From: Naegleria lovaniensis
Lineage: Eukaryota; Heterolobosea; Eutetramitea; Acrasida; Naegleriidae
Length of the DNA stretch: 64,000 nt
Reading direction: 5' to 3'
Assembly: GCF_003324165.1 (NCBI RefSeq)
Contig: NW_025407852.1
Location: 439,747 to 503,746, forward strand
Below, in pieces: positions 30,951-43,700 of the stretch. The translations under genes and the position numbers were made by a program. Within the stretch, counting starts at the first letter, position 1; each line of letters starts with the position of its first letter. The notes below the pieces were generated by a model. That model did not search any database. It was given only the letters and a program-made list of their open reading frames with translations, and was not told the DNA's origin.

Positions 30951-33900
30951 TTATTGATGTTTTTCGAATGGTGTCACGAATGCAATGTCCTTTGCGTAGT
31001 GGTTCCAACTTGAGTAATTTTGTTTTGAAATTTCGTCTCTCACTCTTGTTCTAATCACTTTGTCTTGGTTGTGTTGAATGTAAAAGAGAGCACCAAGCAA
31101 GAATACAAACACAGCTCCACTCAAAATAAAGTGAGGTAGGAACGTTGATTCCGTGAACACTCTCAAACTGAAAAAGATAATTAAGAACGCGTCTGCAATT
31201 GCCAATGAGGCAGTAAATATTTTGAGCAGTAAAAAGCTCTTTTTCTGAAGTGCGATATAGTCTAATGGCTTTGGTTTGTTATCAATAACATCAATGCTGT
31301 GCTTAACTGAGGCATCATACATTTCTTGAATTAGATATCTATCAAACCAATGCTTAATCATCATGTAAAACAATCCACAAGGAACAATTAATGGAATAAA
31401 CACTGCATATGCCATGCACAATGTGAATACAGCTAAAATTTTGGCATAATTAGTGTCAACACTGAAAAAATACTGATCTGTAGCTGCTCGTAATTTTTCA
31501 AGTGGTGACTTGGCTTTTCTGTAAAATGATAATTTTGTTTTCCAAATATACCAAAATGCGTCTTCTGTTCTAATAAGATCATCCATGTTGCTGATTACTG
31601 CAAACTGCAAAACAGTGGACAACATTAGAGCTCCACTGGCAGGAAGAAACATTTTCTTCAACATTTGTTCAAAATCATCTTCTGTTTTCACATAATTGAC
31701 AATACCATCGACTGAAGAAAGCCACAAGCTTGGCATGATTAAAATGGTCAACACCACATAGCAATATTTTCGTAGCATGTATATTCTCTTGTATTCTTGG
31801 TTGCTGTCATATTTTCCAAGCATGGTTATTTTGCTCAAGACAATACCGATAAGTCTGGAAATCCAGTACAAGGTGAATGAGGGTAAAAATTGGAAGAAAA
31901 TACTTCCTACGATTCCTGTTGCTGCTTGAATTTTTTCAACTTCCATTTTGATGACTCCAATGTTAAATCTTGAATAGTGTCACGTAGTTTGTAAAGTATT
32001 AATTGTAACCTTATCTATAAAAATACTTACATTGACTGGATTGCAGAAAATATTGAAGCTGGACTCGAGGCTACAATAAAGAAAGCAACTAGCAAAATGT
32101 GAATTAGTATGTTCGTACCAACCCCTTCAAATCTTGATCCTGTGATGGCGTTGTATCTACAAACAGTGTACCAGTTGATATCAATGGGTTCGTGCTGAAG
32201 TGAAGAGATTCTTACAAGGTTGCTCTGAAGTCGTATTTGGTTGTTTAAATATCTACCAAGAGCCTCTTGTGCTTCTGCTTCTGTTTTGAAAACTATATAT
32301 CCAACACCAGAACTTTCAATAGCTTTGTTTCCAACAAACATGGAGGCCACAGGATCTTGGTTGCGATCATTTGTTGTATCATCTGCTTTCTCTTCTATTT
32401 GTACATCTTCCATTTCATTTGGTTCTTCAATGCTCGCAATGCTGTCAATTTTTGGAATACTCTTGTTCTGTAGCAAGGCATTATACGCAATGTCCCATTT
32501 CTGTATTTCTTTTTTAATTTTCTTTTTTCTGAACTCCAAATGCTTAATTGCTTCCTCAGTCGTTAGAAGATTAATTTTCTTGGTTTGAGTTTGAATTCCA
32601 AAGCATTGGGACACAATGTTCTTTGAGTCAACAATTCCTTCGTCCACAACAATGTGCTCTTTCAGTTGAATCAGTTCAGAACCTCTCTCCGTTTTCATGT
32701 GCAAAAAGTGGTCAAGGTCTTCTTCAACTCGTTTAAGTATGATTGCCATATTCAAGCGGTCCACAAAATCATAAATTAAAACAGCACGTAAAACTTTGCT
32801 ATTCTCGTCCTCAATTGGCAAATTAAAATTAAAGTATGTTTCTACAAAACTTTTAAAATCGTTCAAATTGGTCATTTCTCTTGGTAAACCCTTAACCACA
32901 ACAACATAGGGTGAGAGTATATCTTTGGGATCAATTGATTTGTAAACATCAGAATCTATAGTAATGGAAATTTGGTTGCTGTCTGTAGACCGTAACACTC
33001 CGAGAAGGCCATCTACAACATCACCAAAAACATTAGTCTTTGAGGACGATGGGTTGAGAGTGTCTGTTTCTGGAGAGGTACCAAATGAATTACTTCGAAT
33101 AATTGCACTGTAATGAAATTGGATAAAGAAAATCAGTCCAGCCACAACACATAAAATCAATACACCAATATGAGCATAAAGTTTGATAGGAGAGTTGGCC
33201 ACCATTTCAATGGTCGTTCTCAGCAGTGTGTTATCTTCTTGTGTAAGATTTTTCACAGGTTTTATGCCTTTCTGTAAAATGTTATCAATCCCAGGGTTGG
33301 TTGACACCACTAATGGCTGAAAAGAGGAAGTTTGTTGGTCAACATAGGTCAGATTGTACTCATAAACCGGAAGCTGTCCAGTTAAATGAATTGGCAATAA
33401 AACAGCACATGTCAATACTGAGCAAATCAATAAGATCCAAATAATGGTCTGTTGAAAATACAAGTACACTGCAATGTCCTTTCCATATCGTTTGGTAATT
33501 TTGACTCGATCTGTCCGTGCGTAGGAAGGCAGAAAGAATGACAATATTCCATCCCTCAAATGTCGGAATAAGCAGGAAAGAATAAAATTGTAGAATTAAA
33601 AGAGTCCACGAGTATCTTTTTAAGTTTTGGAATGACTCTCTCCTTGAAATCAGATGGTTCTGAAGGCACTCGTGGTAGTTGATTGAATGGATATTGGGCT
33701 GCTATTTCTTGATAGGCATTGCTAAATTTTTCTGTGTAATAACCAGCTCTATGACCAATAAAAGATAATGTATTTGGTTTTTCCTCTTCTTCAATTTCTA
33801 CTGTTGTGCCTTCATTTCTAGAGGATGTAGTGATTGAATCAGATTTTGTATGACTTTTCTTTGACTCTGTTTCTTCTTCCATATCTTTTAAGTATTCAAT

Positions 33901-34332
33901 AAACAATCGTTTTTTCTTTTCAGGATTAAATACTGCTAATTGTCGACAGCATAAGAAAAACATGATAAAATAGAGCAAGGCAACCATGATGTTGGCTACC
34001 AGAGTGGTCAACACTCCTGCAGATCCGGCAACATTCACATTCACATTGACTTGAGTACCATTGATGGTAGGAATTGGTACTTGTTTCAAATCGATAGGTG
34101 TGTCATATTCCGGTCGTCCATCCATGTTGTCTGTTGTAGTGGCAGTGATTATTGGTTCAGCCATCACGACCGTACTATTAACTACACTCAAATTCATCAT
34201 GATCAGCACGAAGAATATTAAACAATAACAACCCATAAGCATGATGATCGTGCTTGATAATTCTTTTACAATCACTGGTTGCTTTCGGATCCGAGAGAAA
34301 CTGCCGTCTTTAGGCTTTCTTGTCGTCATCAT
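30951..34332 (-). CDS. TMEM63/OSCA (CSC1-like) mechanosensitive cation channel homologue
   Basis: The coding parts are complement(30951..31968, 32031..about 33600, about 33600..34332). The 62-nt intron 31969-32030 joins ...SAIQS to IFNIGVIK in phase. The first part has a signal-like hydrophobic start and the N-terminal TM0 segment (LVANIMVALLYFIMFFLCC). Then come KRYGKDIAVYLYFQQTIIW, the cytosolic RNA-binding-like loop, and about nine more membrane helices. Those include the conserved PASGALMLSTVLQFAVISNMDDL and LIVPCGLFYMMIKHWFDRY stretches typical of TMEM63. The frame changes near 33556-33600 by the equivalent of one lost base. Relatives are stretch- or osmo-activated channels. Confidence 0.85.
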
Positions 34333-34838
34333 TTTTTTAAGCTTGAAGAGCGTTCAAACATGGAACCAATTTTGGATTTGGAAATGCTGTGTAAAAACAA
34401 TTGATAACCAACCTTTGAGATACAATGATTAAATGTGAAAAAATGGTTGACATTGGTTTCTTTATTTTAACATTAGGAAGTTCTTGATGAATGAGAAAAT
34501 GGATTCTGATCTTCCAAAGAAGCTTTTAACAATGACTTTAATTGTGAAAAATGAAAGGCTAAGGGTTAAATAACCACATAATTTTCGGTATTCACTGTAA
34601 ACTGATGAATCTTGAGGTCATTGTGAGAATTTAAAGTAAATTTGACATTCTCACTTGACGACAGTCTCAGAAATCAAACTATCAAAAAGCGAATCATTAA
34701 CGACTTGTTCTGCCTCAATAACACAATTCCCTCAGATTATAATTTACCTCTGACACTTGACAGCGCTTTTGTACCTGTTAAAAATAATCGTCATTACAAT
34801 CAAAGACCAATTATCATCAACAAAAAAAATACACAACC
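34333..34838. other. Intergenic region between divergent genes
   Basis: About 500 AT-rich bases separate the channel gene and the secreted peptidase homologue. A short frame crosses the second start codon but lacks coding character. It probably carries both promoters. Confidence 0.5.
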
Positions 34839-35975
34839 ATGAAGGTTTCCCTCGTCGTTCTCTTGTTGGCTCTCCTCGCCATCAGCGCCCTCGTCTCTGC
34901 TCAAAAGGCATACCCTGAGGAACAAACCGTAACTCTCATCGGTAAACCAGCTGTCAACACTCATAACTTTGGAGTTGACATTCCAATAAGTGCCATCTAT
35001 CTCGCTAACACTGAATCTGAAGATGATGAAGAAGAAGAGGCCACGAAGAAATTTCCATGGAAGAAATGGCCGACTCTGAATCTACTTTAACTAGTGGAGC
35101 TACTTTGGCTGCAACCACTACTTTGAATGTGAGATCAGGTGCCTGTACCGATAGAGGTATTGTTAAAGTTTTGAGTCCAAACGAACAAGTTCGATTCAAT
35201 GGTGATGTTCGAAGTGGATGTGGATATACTTGGTACGGAGTTTCTGGAAGTTGGGGAAGTGGATTTGCTGCTTCTTCTTATTTGACTCAAGTTGGTGGAG
35301 GTGGTGGTAGTACTAGTGGATGTAGACAATCTTACAATTATCCATTGTATAAGCAATGTGATGGTAGATGGGGAAATGATCGATTGGGATCTGGTAAGTT
35401 TTGTGTGTGCATGAAGAATATCAAGTTGACATTATGATTTTTGTAATGATATTGAACTGCTACTGAAATGGTGTATTTTGATTGGAATGATCAACCACAT
35501 CTTGAAAACAAAATTGACAACGACATCTTTTCTTTGCTTCTCACAATTATTTGGTGAATCGTTGGTGTGAAAATTTTCACAACTGTTTTGTTACTTTTCA
35601 GACTCCACCATTTGTAAGGTTGGTTGTCTCATGACCTCTGTCACCAGTGCTTTGAACGGACGTGGTAAGAGCAGCATGAACCCAGCTCAAATGAATTCAT
35701 GGCTTAGATCCAACGGTGGATATTATGGTAACCTCTTTGTCTGGGGATCTGTCTCTAGATTTGGTTTCTCCTATCTCGGACAAACTCAAGATAAGGCCAC
35801 CATTAGAAACTGGCTCTGTTCTGGTAAGGTCGTTATTTTGAACGTTAGAAATGGTGGACACTGGGTTTTGGCCAAGTCCTACAACAATGGTGTCTATGAA
35901 GTCAATGATTCTGGCTACAGCGTGAGTTCTTACACTGAAGGACAAGTGGTCAGAGCTGCTGGTTTCAATGCTTAA
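34839..35975 (+). CDS. Secreted SH3b plus C39-like cysteine peptidase homologue, frame broken once
   Basis: Exon 1 starts at ATG 34839 and exon 2 is 35602..35975. The 208-nt intron (35394-35601, GTAAGT-CAG) joins in phase 1. A strong signal peptide (VVLLLALLAISALVSA) and an acidic propeptide-like segment come first. Near 35041-35045 the frame moves by one lost base. A bacterial-type SH3 domain follows (TLNVRSGACTDRGIVKVL ... GWSSYL-like end), then a C39-like peptidase domain: YPLYKQCDGRWGN, VGCLMTS (cysteine), NGGHWVLAKS (histidine) and VNDSGYS (aspartate). Secretion and this pairing fit an enzyme acting on bacterial prey walls or peptides. That role is inferred. Confidence 0.82.
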
Positions 35976-36344
35976 ATAAATATTTGAGGTTTGCTCAAGA
36001 TCTTTACCAAAGTTGAATTGAATGAGTTTGTGATCACGAATTGGTATCATCGTTGTTGTTGTGTGTACAGATCTAATTTCTTGGAACTTGTGTCTTAAGC
36101 ATACGTATCTCAATTTAACCCAGAGCAATGTGATCTTTTTCAATGAAAGAGTACTGTGAAGTCATTGACCAAATTTGATACAACCTAACCACAGGATGAT
36201 GAACTTGGCCACCAGTACACACCAAACAAAAAACAACACTTTGAAATTCACTGTGTTGTATTTTCATCTCAAAAAGTTCAATCATTTCTTTGTGATCAGA
36301 GATCATCACCAATTTGATATTTCGATCGTTGTTTCATCATCATC
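35976..36344. other. Intergenic region, nothing recognised
   Basis: About 370 bases lie between two plus-strand genes. TCA repeats precede the next start codon directly (ends TCATCATCATCATG). No other feature was seen. Confidence 0.5.
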
Positions 36345-38039
36345 ATGAACGTCCTAAGTGCAAATCAATATGTACACATCCTCGACAATGACTCGGGAGT
36401 GGTCCGCATTGAAATTGGTCCCAAGAGAATTGCCCTGAGAGCCAATGAAGAGATTATCAAAACCAACGACTTGTCCATCATTAAGGAAGGACAATATTGT
36501 ATCATCAAGAATCCATACGATTATGAACAGGAGAGAAATTTGATGGGAGAACGAAAGATTGTCTGTGGACCTATTGCCTTGGCTTTGCATCGTAACGAAT
36601 ACATTGAACGTGTTTCCGATGTTCATATTTTGAAATACAATCAAGCCTTACGATTGAGATCATTGGTCGAGAAGAAGGTCTTGGTGGATGGAAAGGAGAA
36701 GGATCTCAAGGCTGGAGATGTCTATCAAATTACAGGACCTTGCCGTTTTGTACCCGATAAAGATACTGAAGTATTGAAGACAGTGGATTCCATCATGATC
36801 AACGAGAATGAGGGAATTTATGTCATTGATACCGAGACTTCAGAGAAGAGTCTAGTCAAGGGACCAAAAAGCTATTTGATGAAGGCCACTGAAGAGCTAT
36901 TCTACAAGCAATATACCGAGATGGAGAGAGCAGCTCTTGGTTTGGGAGATGCCTCCACGTACGAAGCTACTGTCATTCGTTTGGAAAAGAAGCAAGGTAA
37001 GTCATGAGCGAATATTCTTTTGAAAAAATAATTTGATTCTCTCTGAATTGTATTGCTGCAAATCACCATGACATGATTCACACTACACTGCACTATAGTG
37101 GTTTGTGTGTTGGATGCTGAGAGAAATGAAACAGTCATTAATGGACCTTGTTCCTATATTCTTTCTGCCGAGCAGCATGTCAAGTGTTTACATTTGAGTG
37201 CTGGCAAGCCAAAAAGAGTGAAACAAATTAAGGCTGCCAAGATTATGAAAGGTCCAGATTTTACCAGTGACTCGTTTAGAGTGAGCACGAGAGATAATGC
37301 CGAGTTGCAAGTCTTGTTGACTTACAAGTGGGAATTCTTGGTCGATGATTCTGAATCTCATGTCATGTTCCGTATGACAGATTTCATTGGATATGTTTGT
37401 GCAACGTTGAACAGTCGTGTTAGAGAGTTGGCTGCTCTATTTACATTTGAAGAGTTTCATTCTGGAACTGTGTCTCTCATTAGAAAACATCTCTTCCGTG
37501 AATCTGTGGTCAAAGTTGGAGAGGAAGAACGCAAGGTGTTGGGAATTTACTTTGATGAAATCAAATTGTTGATCTCTGAAATTGATGTGAAGGAGGTGAG
37601 CCCTGTCAATAATCAAATCAACGACTTGCTCAACCAATCCATCAAATCCAACATGAAAATTGTCTGTAACAAGATGGAAACTGAAGCCTCAAGAGAAGCC
37701 CAAAAAGAACAGCTCAAAGCTCAAGCTGAAATTCAGAAATTGAGAGAAGAGCTCATTGACATTGAAAATGAAAATATGCAGATTGAAAAGCTCGAAAATG
37801 CAAGAATTGACTCTCTCGTTGTTGCAGAACAAACCAAGACCAATATCGAAGTTCAAGAGTACAAGTGTGGTGGAGATACCACCATTGAACTTGAGCATAT
37901 GAAAAACATGATTGAGCTTCTCGGCACAGAACAAGGACAAAAGTATTTGGCCCTCAAGAAGGCTGAATTGGCCAATGCAATTCCCGAACAGATGTGGTAT
38001 CTCAACAACGACAAATTGCACTCGTCATTGTTCCAATAA
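36345..38039 (+). CDS. Short major-vault-protein-like protein (two exons)
   Basis: Exons are 36345..36996 and 37099..38039 (102-nt GTAAGT-TAG intron, phase 1), giving 530 residues. The first ~290 residues are repeated beta units with the vault signature spacing (QYVHILDNDSG, GPKRIALRANEEI, EGQYCIIKNPYDYE, ERKIVCGP, GPCRFVPDKD). The shoulder domain follows (STRDNAELQVLLTYKWEFLVDD ... FIGYVCATLNSRVRELAALFTFEEFH). A charged helix of about 160 residues ends the protein. Canonical MVP is about 840-890 residues with more repeats and a longer cap helix, so this is a shortened relative. MVP assembles the vault ribonucleoprotein shell. Whether this form assembles is unknown. Confidence 0.85.
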
Positions 38040-38151
38040 TTGTGTGAACATCATGTGCTCGCAATAAATAACAACTTACCTACATTTTTTTGTTTGCTTG
38101 TCATTCCACAAGTTTATTGGAGACCAAGGAAATGACAATCAATAATGAATT

Positions 38152-40289
38152 TTAATTAAAATTGAAACCTCCATCAGACCCACCAAAGCTAAAATTTTCT
38201 GAGTTGGAGCTTCCAAATGAGAAGGCTGGTGCTGGAGCTGCTTTTTTGTCAGTTTTGGCTGAACCATATTCATCACCGTCTTCCTCTACACCAAAATAGG
38301 TTTCAAGAATTTCCAATGCTTTTTCATAGATCTCATTGTTGGGATGTGTTTGAAGTTTCTCAATCAAATCTAAGCCACCTGTTTCTTCAATAGTAGCAGT
38401 GATCACGGCAAGTTTTTCGGTCGTTTGATAATATTTGAGAATAGCAGACAAACCTTCCAATACCACCATTAAAATCTTAGCATCCGACAAGCGAAGAGCT
38501 TCACAAAATGGCTCAAGAACTCCAACCTCAACCACGTACTCAATTTGCTCACCTGATCCTCCCTCACATGTATTGGCCAAGGCCCAAAATCCTTCCTTCT
38601 TTACATCAAAAACTTCTGTTTTGACCTTTTCAATAATGATTGGAATTAGTTTTGCATCTATCACAGATTGAATTTGCTGTTTGGTACCAGCGGTAATGTT
38701 GGAAATTGTCCACATTACTTCTTTTCTAATTGATTTCTTTGTATGGTTAAGAAGAGGTGGTAATCTTTGTAAAAGTCCACATGATAAAACAGTTTGTGTT
38801 TGGATATCATCACCTGTTGCAATATTTCCAATAGCTCGGAGTGCTGGTGTTTGGACATTACTACTTGGATGAGATAATAATTCCACAAGTCTTGGAACGG
38901 CATTGTTGTCAATAATTGCTTGAATTCTGTCACATGGTCCATCAGAGGCATAAGAAACTGCCCAACTGATGACAATCACGAAAAAAACAGTAATAATTTG
39001 TGGAAAAAAGTGTTCGTTGAAGAGTATGTTAGAAGTGTTCTTCAAAAATTTCAAGTTAAAACTTACCAGTGTCAACAAGAATTTCTTCGTCAGAAGAAAA
39101 AAGCAAGGAAGTCAATGTTGGAATTGCCTCCGAGACCAAGTTCCAATCTGGTACAGGTTTACCTCTGAACAAGTTGGAAAGAGTCCAAGTCGCTATTGAT
39201 GACGAAGAGTGACAATCAGTATAATTTAAAGATTAATGGTTTCAATAGATTGGAACATGTTGAAAAACCTACCGTCTCGCTTCACTCGGGAACTGCTTTC
39301 AGTGTTGATCAATTTGAGTACTTTTGACATTGCTCCCTTTGTCAAAACCAAATCTCTCAGTGCTGCTGAATCTCCTGCAATATTACCGAGAGCCCATACG
39401 CTTTGCTGTCTCACGTCATCATTTTCGCTTGACAATAAATTAATAATCTTTGGTACACAATCTAGCTCAACAACATAACGTGTGTGTTCAGAAGTACCAG
39501 ATGCAATATTTGTGATGGCCCAAGTGGCTTCAAATTGCAACTGATGTATTTGAAAGGCAGAGATGGTTTTCTTGCCTTCGTCCACAGCACTTTCTTTAAA
39601 ACCAGGTGGTTTGGGTGAATCTCCAAAATCACAATTGTAATACTTTTGAATTTCACCAATGTCCAAAAATTGTACAAAGTATGGTACAGCACCTGTTTCA
39701 TAAAACATGATTCGTAATTGCAACAGTTTTACACGCGAGTTGTGTTGAAATGGTGTTGACACAAATATAAGCGATCATAACAATTTTGAATGATGTTTTG
39801 TAACGAAATGATAAATGACTTACCTGAAATAATTACTTCATCGATTGGAGGATTTCTCTCAATGGACAGCAATCGTCTGAAACGTTGAGTAGATTCCATG
39901 ACTGTTTGGAAGTTATTCCACTCCAAATCCAAGCTAGCCACTAAAACAGATAAATCACGAACTTGATTCGACACTGGAGCTCTCTTTCTTCTCTTATCGG
40001 GTGTTACTCTATTGTGAGCAGAATATTGTTTCACAAAATTTCGTGTATTCTTGATAGCAGAGTGCATTACAGTTTCTGTAGAATCCTCCTTGTTTGTTTC
40101 GCTAACAGTTTGGATCGTAGGAGAAGAAGAAGAAGGCTTGGATTCTGCCCAAATAGGATTCACCTTTCTTGCACAATGTTCTTGTCTAACAGTAGACAAA
40201 ATTCGCTCTCTGATTTGAACCTTCTGCATACGTTGTCTGAGCAAATTTGCTTGCTGTTCGTTTTTACGTTCTACTGGCGGTGGTGTCAT
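38152..40289 (-). CDS. Importin alpha (karyopherin alpha), four exons
   Basis: Exons are complement(38152..38965, 39067..39192, 39273..39692, 39824..40289). Armadillo repeats with nuclear-signal-binding motifs are clear: [48 protein letters not shown] and [12 protein letters not shown]. The N-terminal ~50 residues ([14 protein letters not shown]) are a weak importin-beta-binding region, followed by an unusual Ser/Thr-rich insert. Exons 1-3 splice in phase. Exon 4 (acceptor CATCAG) is one base short of the phase needed before [10 protein letters not shown]. The C-terminus carries AFSFGSS and NFSFGGS, which resemble nucleoporin FG repeats. The protein carries cargo into the nucleus. Confidence 0.88.
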
Positions 40290-40763
40290 CTTGATTCGTC
40301 CGATGATGAAATACTGATGATGAAAATTAATAAATTAAATATTATGATGATGATCACGAAGGAGAGGTCAGGACCAAATCTCTTTTGATGTTGTCGTGTT
40401 TTAAATTGAAACCAGAATACTAGTACAGAAGAAATCAAATAAAATGTTCAATAATATTTGTTGGACAGTGATGATCACACGACGGGCGTCTTTACGGAAT
40501 GGCGATGAGTGGGACCTGTGATATTTTTTCGAGTGAACCTGTTTTTAATCGTTGTTTTGCTGGAATAAAGTGTTCAGAAGGTCTGGATAAGGTTTGTGTT
40601 CAATGAGAACAAGTTTATTGAACTCAACAAAGGGTTGATAGGAATTATTGAAATACAGATAGGTCAGACATTAATGGTGTTGAAGATAGACCAAAAGAAT
40701 GAACATGTTAAATGTCAAAATATGAATCGTTACAGTTTTAAAAAATTGGGTAAATGTTGAACC
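40290..40763. other. Intergenic region between divergent genes
   Basis: About 470 AT-rich bases lie between importin alpha and the P-type ATPase. GAT-type trinucleotide runs lie near 40340. It probably carries both promoters; nothing else was seen. Confidence 0.5.
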
Positions 40764-43700
40764 ATGACATCATCACCACAACAACCTTTTGAAATACAAC
40801 CTCATCATCATCAAGAGGAATATGTGACGATTGAATTATCCGATAAAGAATTATTTACAACTCGACAACATCAAACATACGAAAAAAAATTCAATCCTAA
40901 TTTTCAAAGCCATGACCACCATCACAAACAAAAAGAGTTATTGAATCATCATGATGAGGTTGATGATGCATCATTGAAATGGAAAGAATCTTTCTGTACA
41001 AGCTCGAGATCGGAATGGAGTAACCAACAAATATTAAAAAGATTTACTTCCCGAAAGGTCATGGTTCGGAATGATGTTTCTCAAGCAACTGAGGAAATGA
41101 ATATAAGTAACAATTTTGGTAGTTTTGTTGGATTTTTAGAATTCGGGAAGAAGCAACTTTCTGAAATTCGTGGAAAGTTTTCAACATCACAACATATTGT
41201 CACCAACAGCTCCATTCCTCAAATTCTGTCCGATGAAGAAATTATGTTTGGCTTTTCCTCTACTTTTGCACTCAAACACAATCTCTATTATGAATTATTA
41301 TTTTGGATTTTTGTAATTTTGACACTTGGATTGGTGTTTATTCCATGTAAATGGTTTCCATGGTTGAAAACATGGTTGACACATTCATATTGCAAACGTT
41401 TTAAAGAAGCAGATGCCATTCTGCTGTGTAGCAGAACAAATGTCAATGCAATGGATGGCTCTCATGGAAGATGGAACAGTTGTAAAATTGAAAAATCTCG
41501 CATTCACACAAATGATGGTAGAAAACAAATAGAGATTATGTATTTTAAATTTCGATTTGGAACATTTATTTATGATGAAGAAGGTGATTGCTTTGTTCCT
41601 TGTACTTTTTCATTGCAAGAGACCCTTAGCAATGAACAGAGTGAAGATCTTCTCAATGGAGAAACCATTCATAGTCTTGCCATTCACTACTTGAATCATC
41701 AAGATAGAAATATTAGAAGCAAAATATTTGACAGAAATGTCATTGAGACACCTGTCAAGCCAATTCTTTCACTAGCAATGGATGAACTCTTTCACCCCTT
41801 TTATATTTTCCAAATTTTCAGTGTCGGTATTTGGTGTTGGATTGAATATTACATTTATGCTATTGCCATTGCAGTGATTAGTACGTTATCAGGGCTTATA
41901 AGTTTGTACACCACTCGAAAGACCATGGTCAAATTACGAGAAATGACGTGCTTGAGTTTTTCTGTCCATTTGATGGATCAACCTCACGGTCAGGCGAGGT
42001 GCTCTAGAATTGATTCCTCACTTTTACTTCCGGGTGATGTGATTGAGATTGAAAATGGAATGACCATTCCCTGTGATCTTGTGTTGTTATCAGGACAGGT
42101 CATTGTGAATGAGTCCATGATGACTGGTGAAAGTACACCTGTGAAAAAGATGCATGTACCTTATTCGAACAAAGTACTCCCAAAGAATGATCTTTCGAAT
42201 TGGACGTTATTTGCTGGCACTCATGTGATCATGACAAAACCAACCTCAGGTTCTCATCATCATGATGACATCGTGTCGTACTATCAACACCACTTTCCAA
42301 ACAAAGTGTTAGCAATGGTCATCCATACAGGATTTCAAACCACTAAGGGCAGAATGTTATTACCCATCATATATCCCAAACCTAATAATTTTAGATTGTA
42401 CAGAGATAGTTTTAAATTTATGGGAATCATGTCCATTGCGGGGTTTGTTGGAGTGATTTTCACAGTTATCAATCTTGCAAAAATTCATGTTCCATTGTTG
42501 AGAATTATTTTGGAAAATATTGTGCTGATTACCATTGTCGTTCCACCTGCACTGCCCATTGCCATTACTACGACTATATCTTTTGCTATAGCACGACTTA
42601 AAGAATCATGGAGAATATTTTGTATTGCTCCTCAAAGAATTAGCTTTTCTGGATTGATCAAGTTAATTGTTTTTGACAAGACGAATACGTTGACGAGTGA
42701 TAATTTGGATCTTCATGGTTGTGTGCAAGTAGAGAGCGGAAAATTTAGTCATCTTCTTCACACCTTTGATTATGGATCGTTCTTGAGTGTTGGAATGGCC
42801 ACCTGTCATGACTTGTGCAATATTACCACTACTGAAGGTGTCACAAAAATTGTTGGAGATCCATTGGACATGAAAATCTTCGAATCATGCAAATGGAGAA
42901 TCGAAGACAGAAATAATGAATTTATGACCGTGATTTCTCCTGATAACAAACATTCCTTCTCCATATTGAAAATATTTCAATTCAAGTCATCTCTGCAACG
43001 AATGTCAGTAATAGCAATGAATTTACAATCAAGGGAAATATTCTGCTTTTCGAAAGGCTCCTCAGAAATGATTAAGCAACTGTCAAAACCATCAACCATA
43101 CCACACAATTTTTCACAAACTCTGTACAAGTATTCTCACAAAGGATATCGTGTTATTTCTATAGGTTACAGAAAAATTGCAGACTCTCAACAAGTTCACA
43201 TTGTACATGAATTTATTGACAAGCTGGAACGGGAACAAGTAGAGCAAGATCTCAATTTCATTGGTCTCATTTGTTTGGAGAATAAGTTGAAAGCTGACAC
43301 TTCAGGTGTGATCAAAAAGTTAATTGCAGCGAATCTTAGATCTGTCATTGCTTCAGGAGATAATGCCTATACTGTTATTTCAGTAGCCCGAAAGTGTCAC
43401 ATTTTACCAAGCAACAAAAAAGTTTACCTCAGTGAGCGATCTTCTGATGAATCGGATGAAGCTTCCTTGAATTGTAATGACAATATTATTTGGAGAAATG
43501 TAGACTGCGAGCAAGATGTCATCACTTCTGAGCAAATCATGAATGGAGACGAAACATTTGGATCCAACGTGGAATTGGCTGTAACAGGCACTATTTTTAA
43601 CATGATCTACAATAGACATTTACAAGATTTAGAGCTTGCCAAGCAGCAGCAGTATGACATACCATACGTGAATATTCACACTCCAACCCTTCTTCATCGC

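Noticed and set aside
34642-34842. Small ORF overlapping the start of the secreted peptidase homologue
   Set aside because: It ends at the next gene's ATG, has no family match and is likely untranslated leader.
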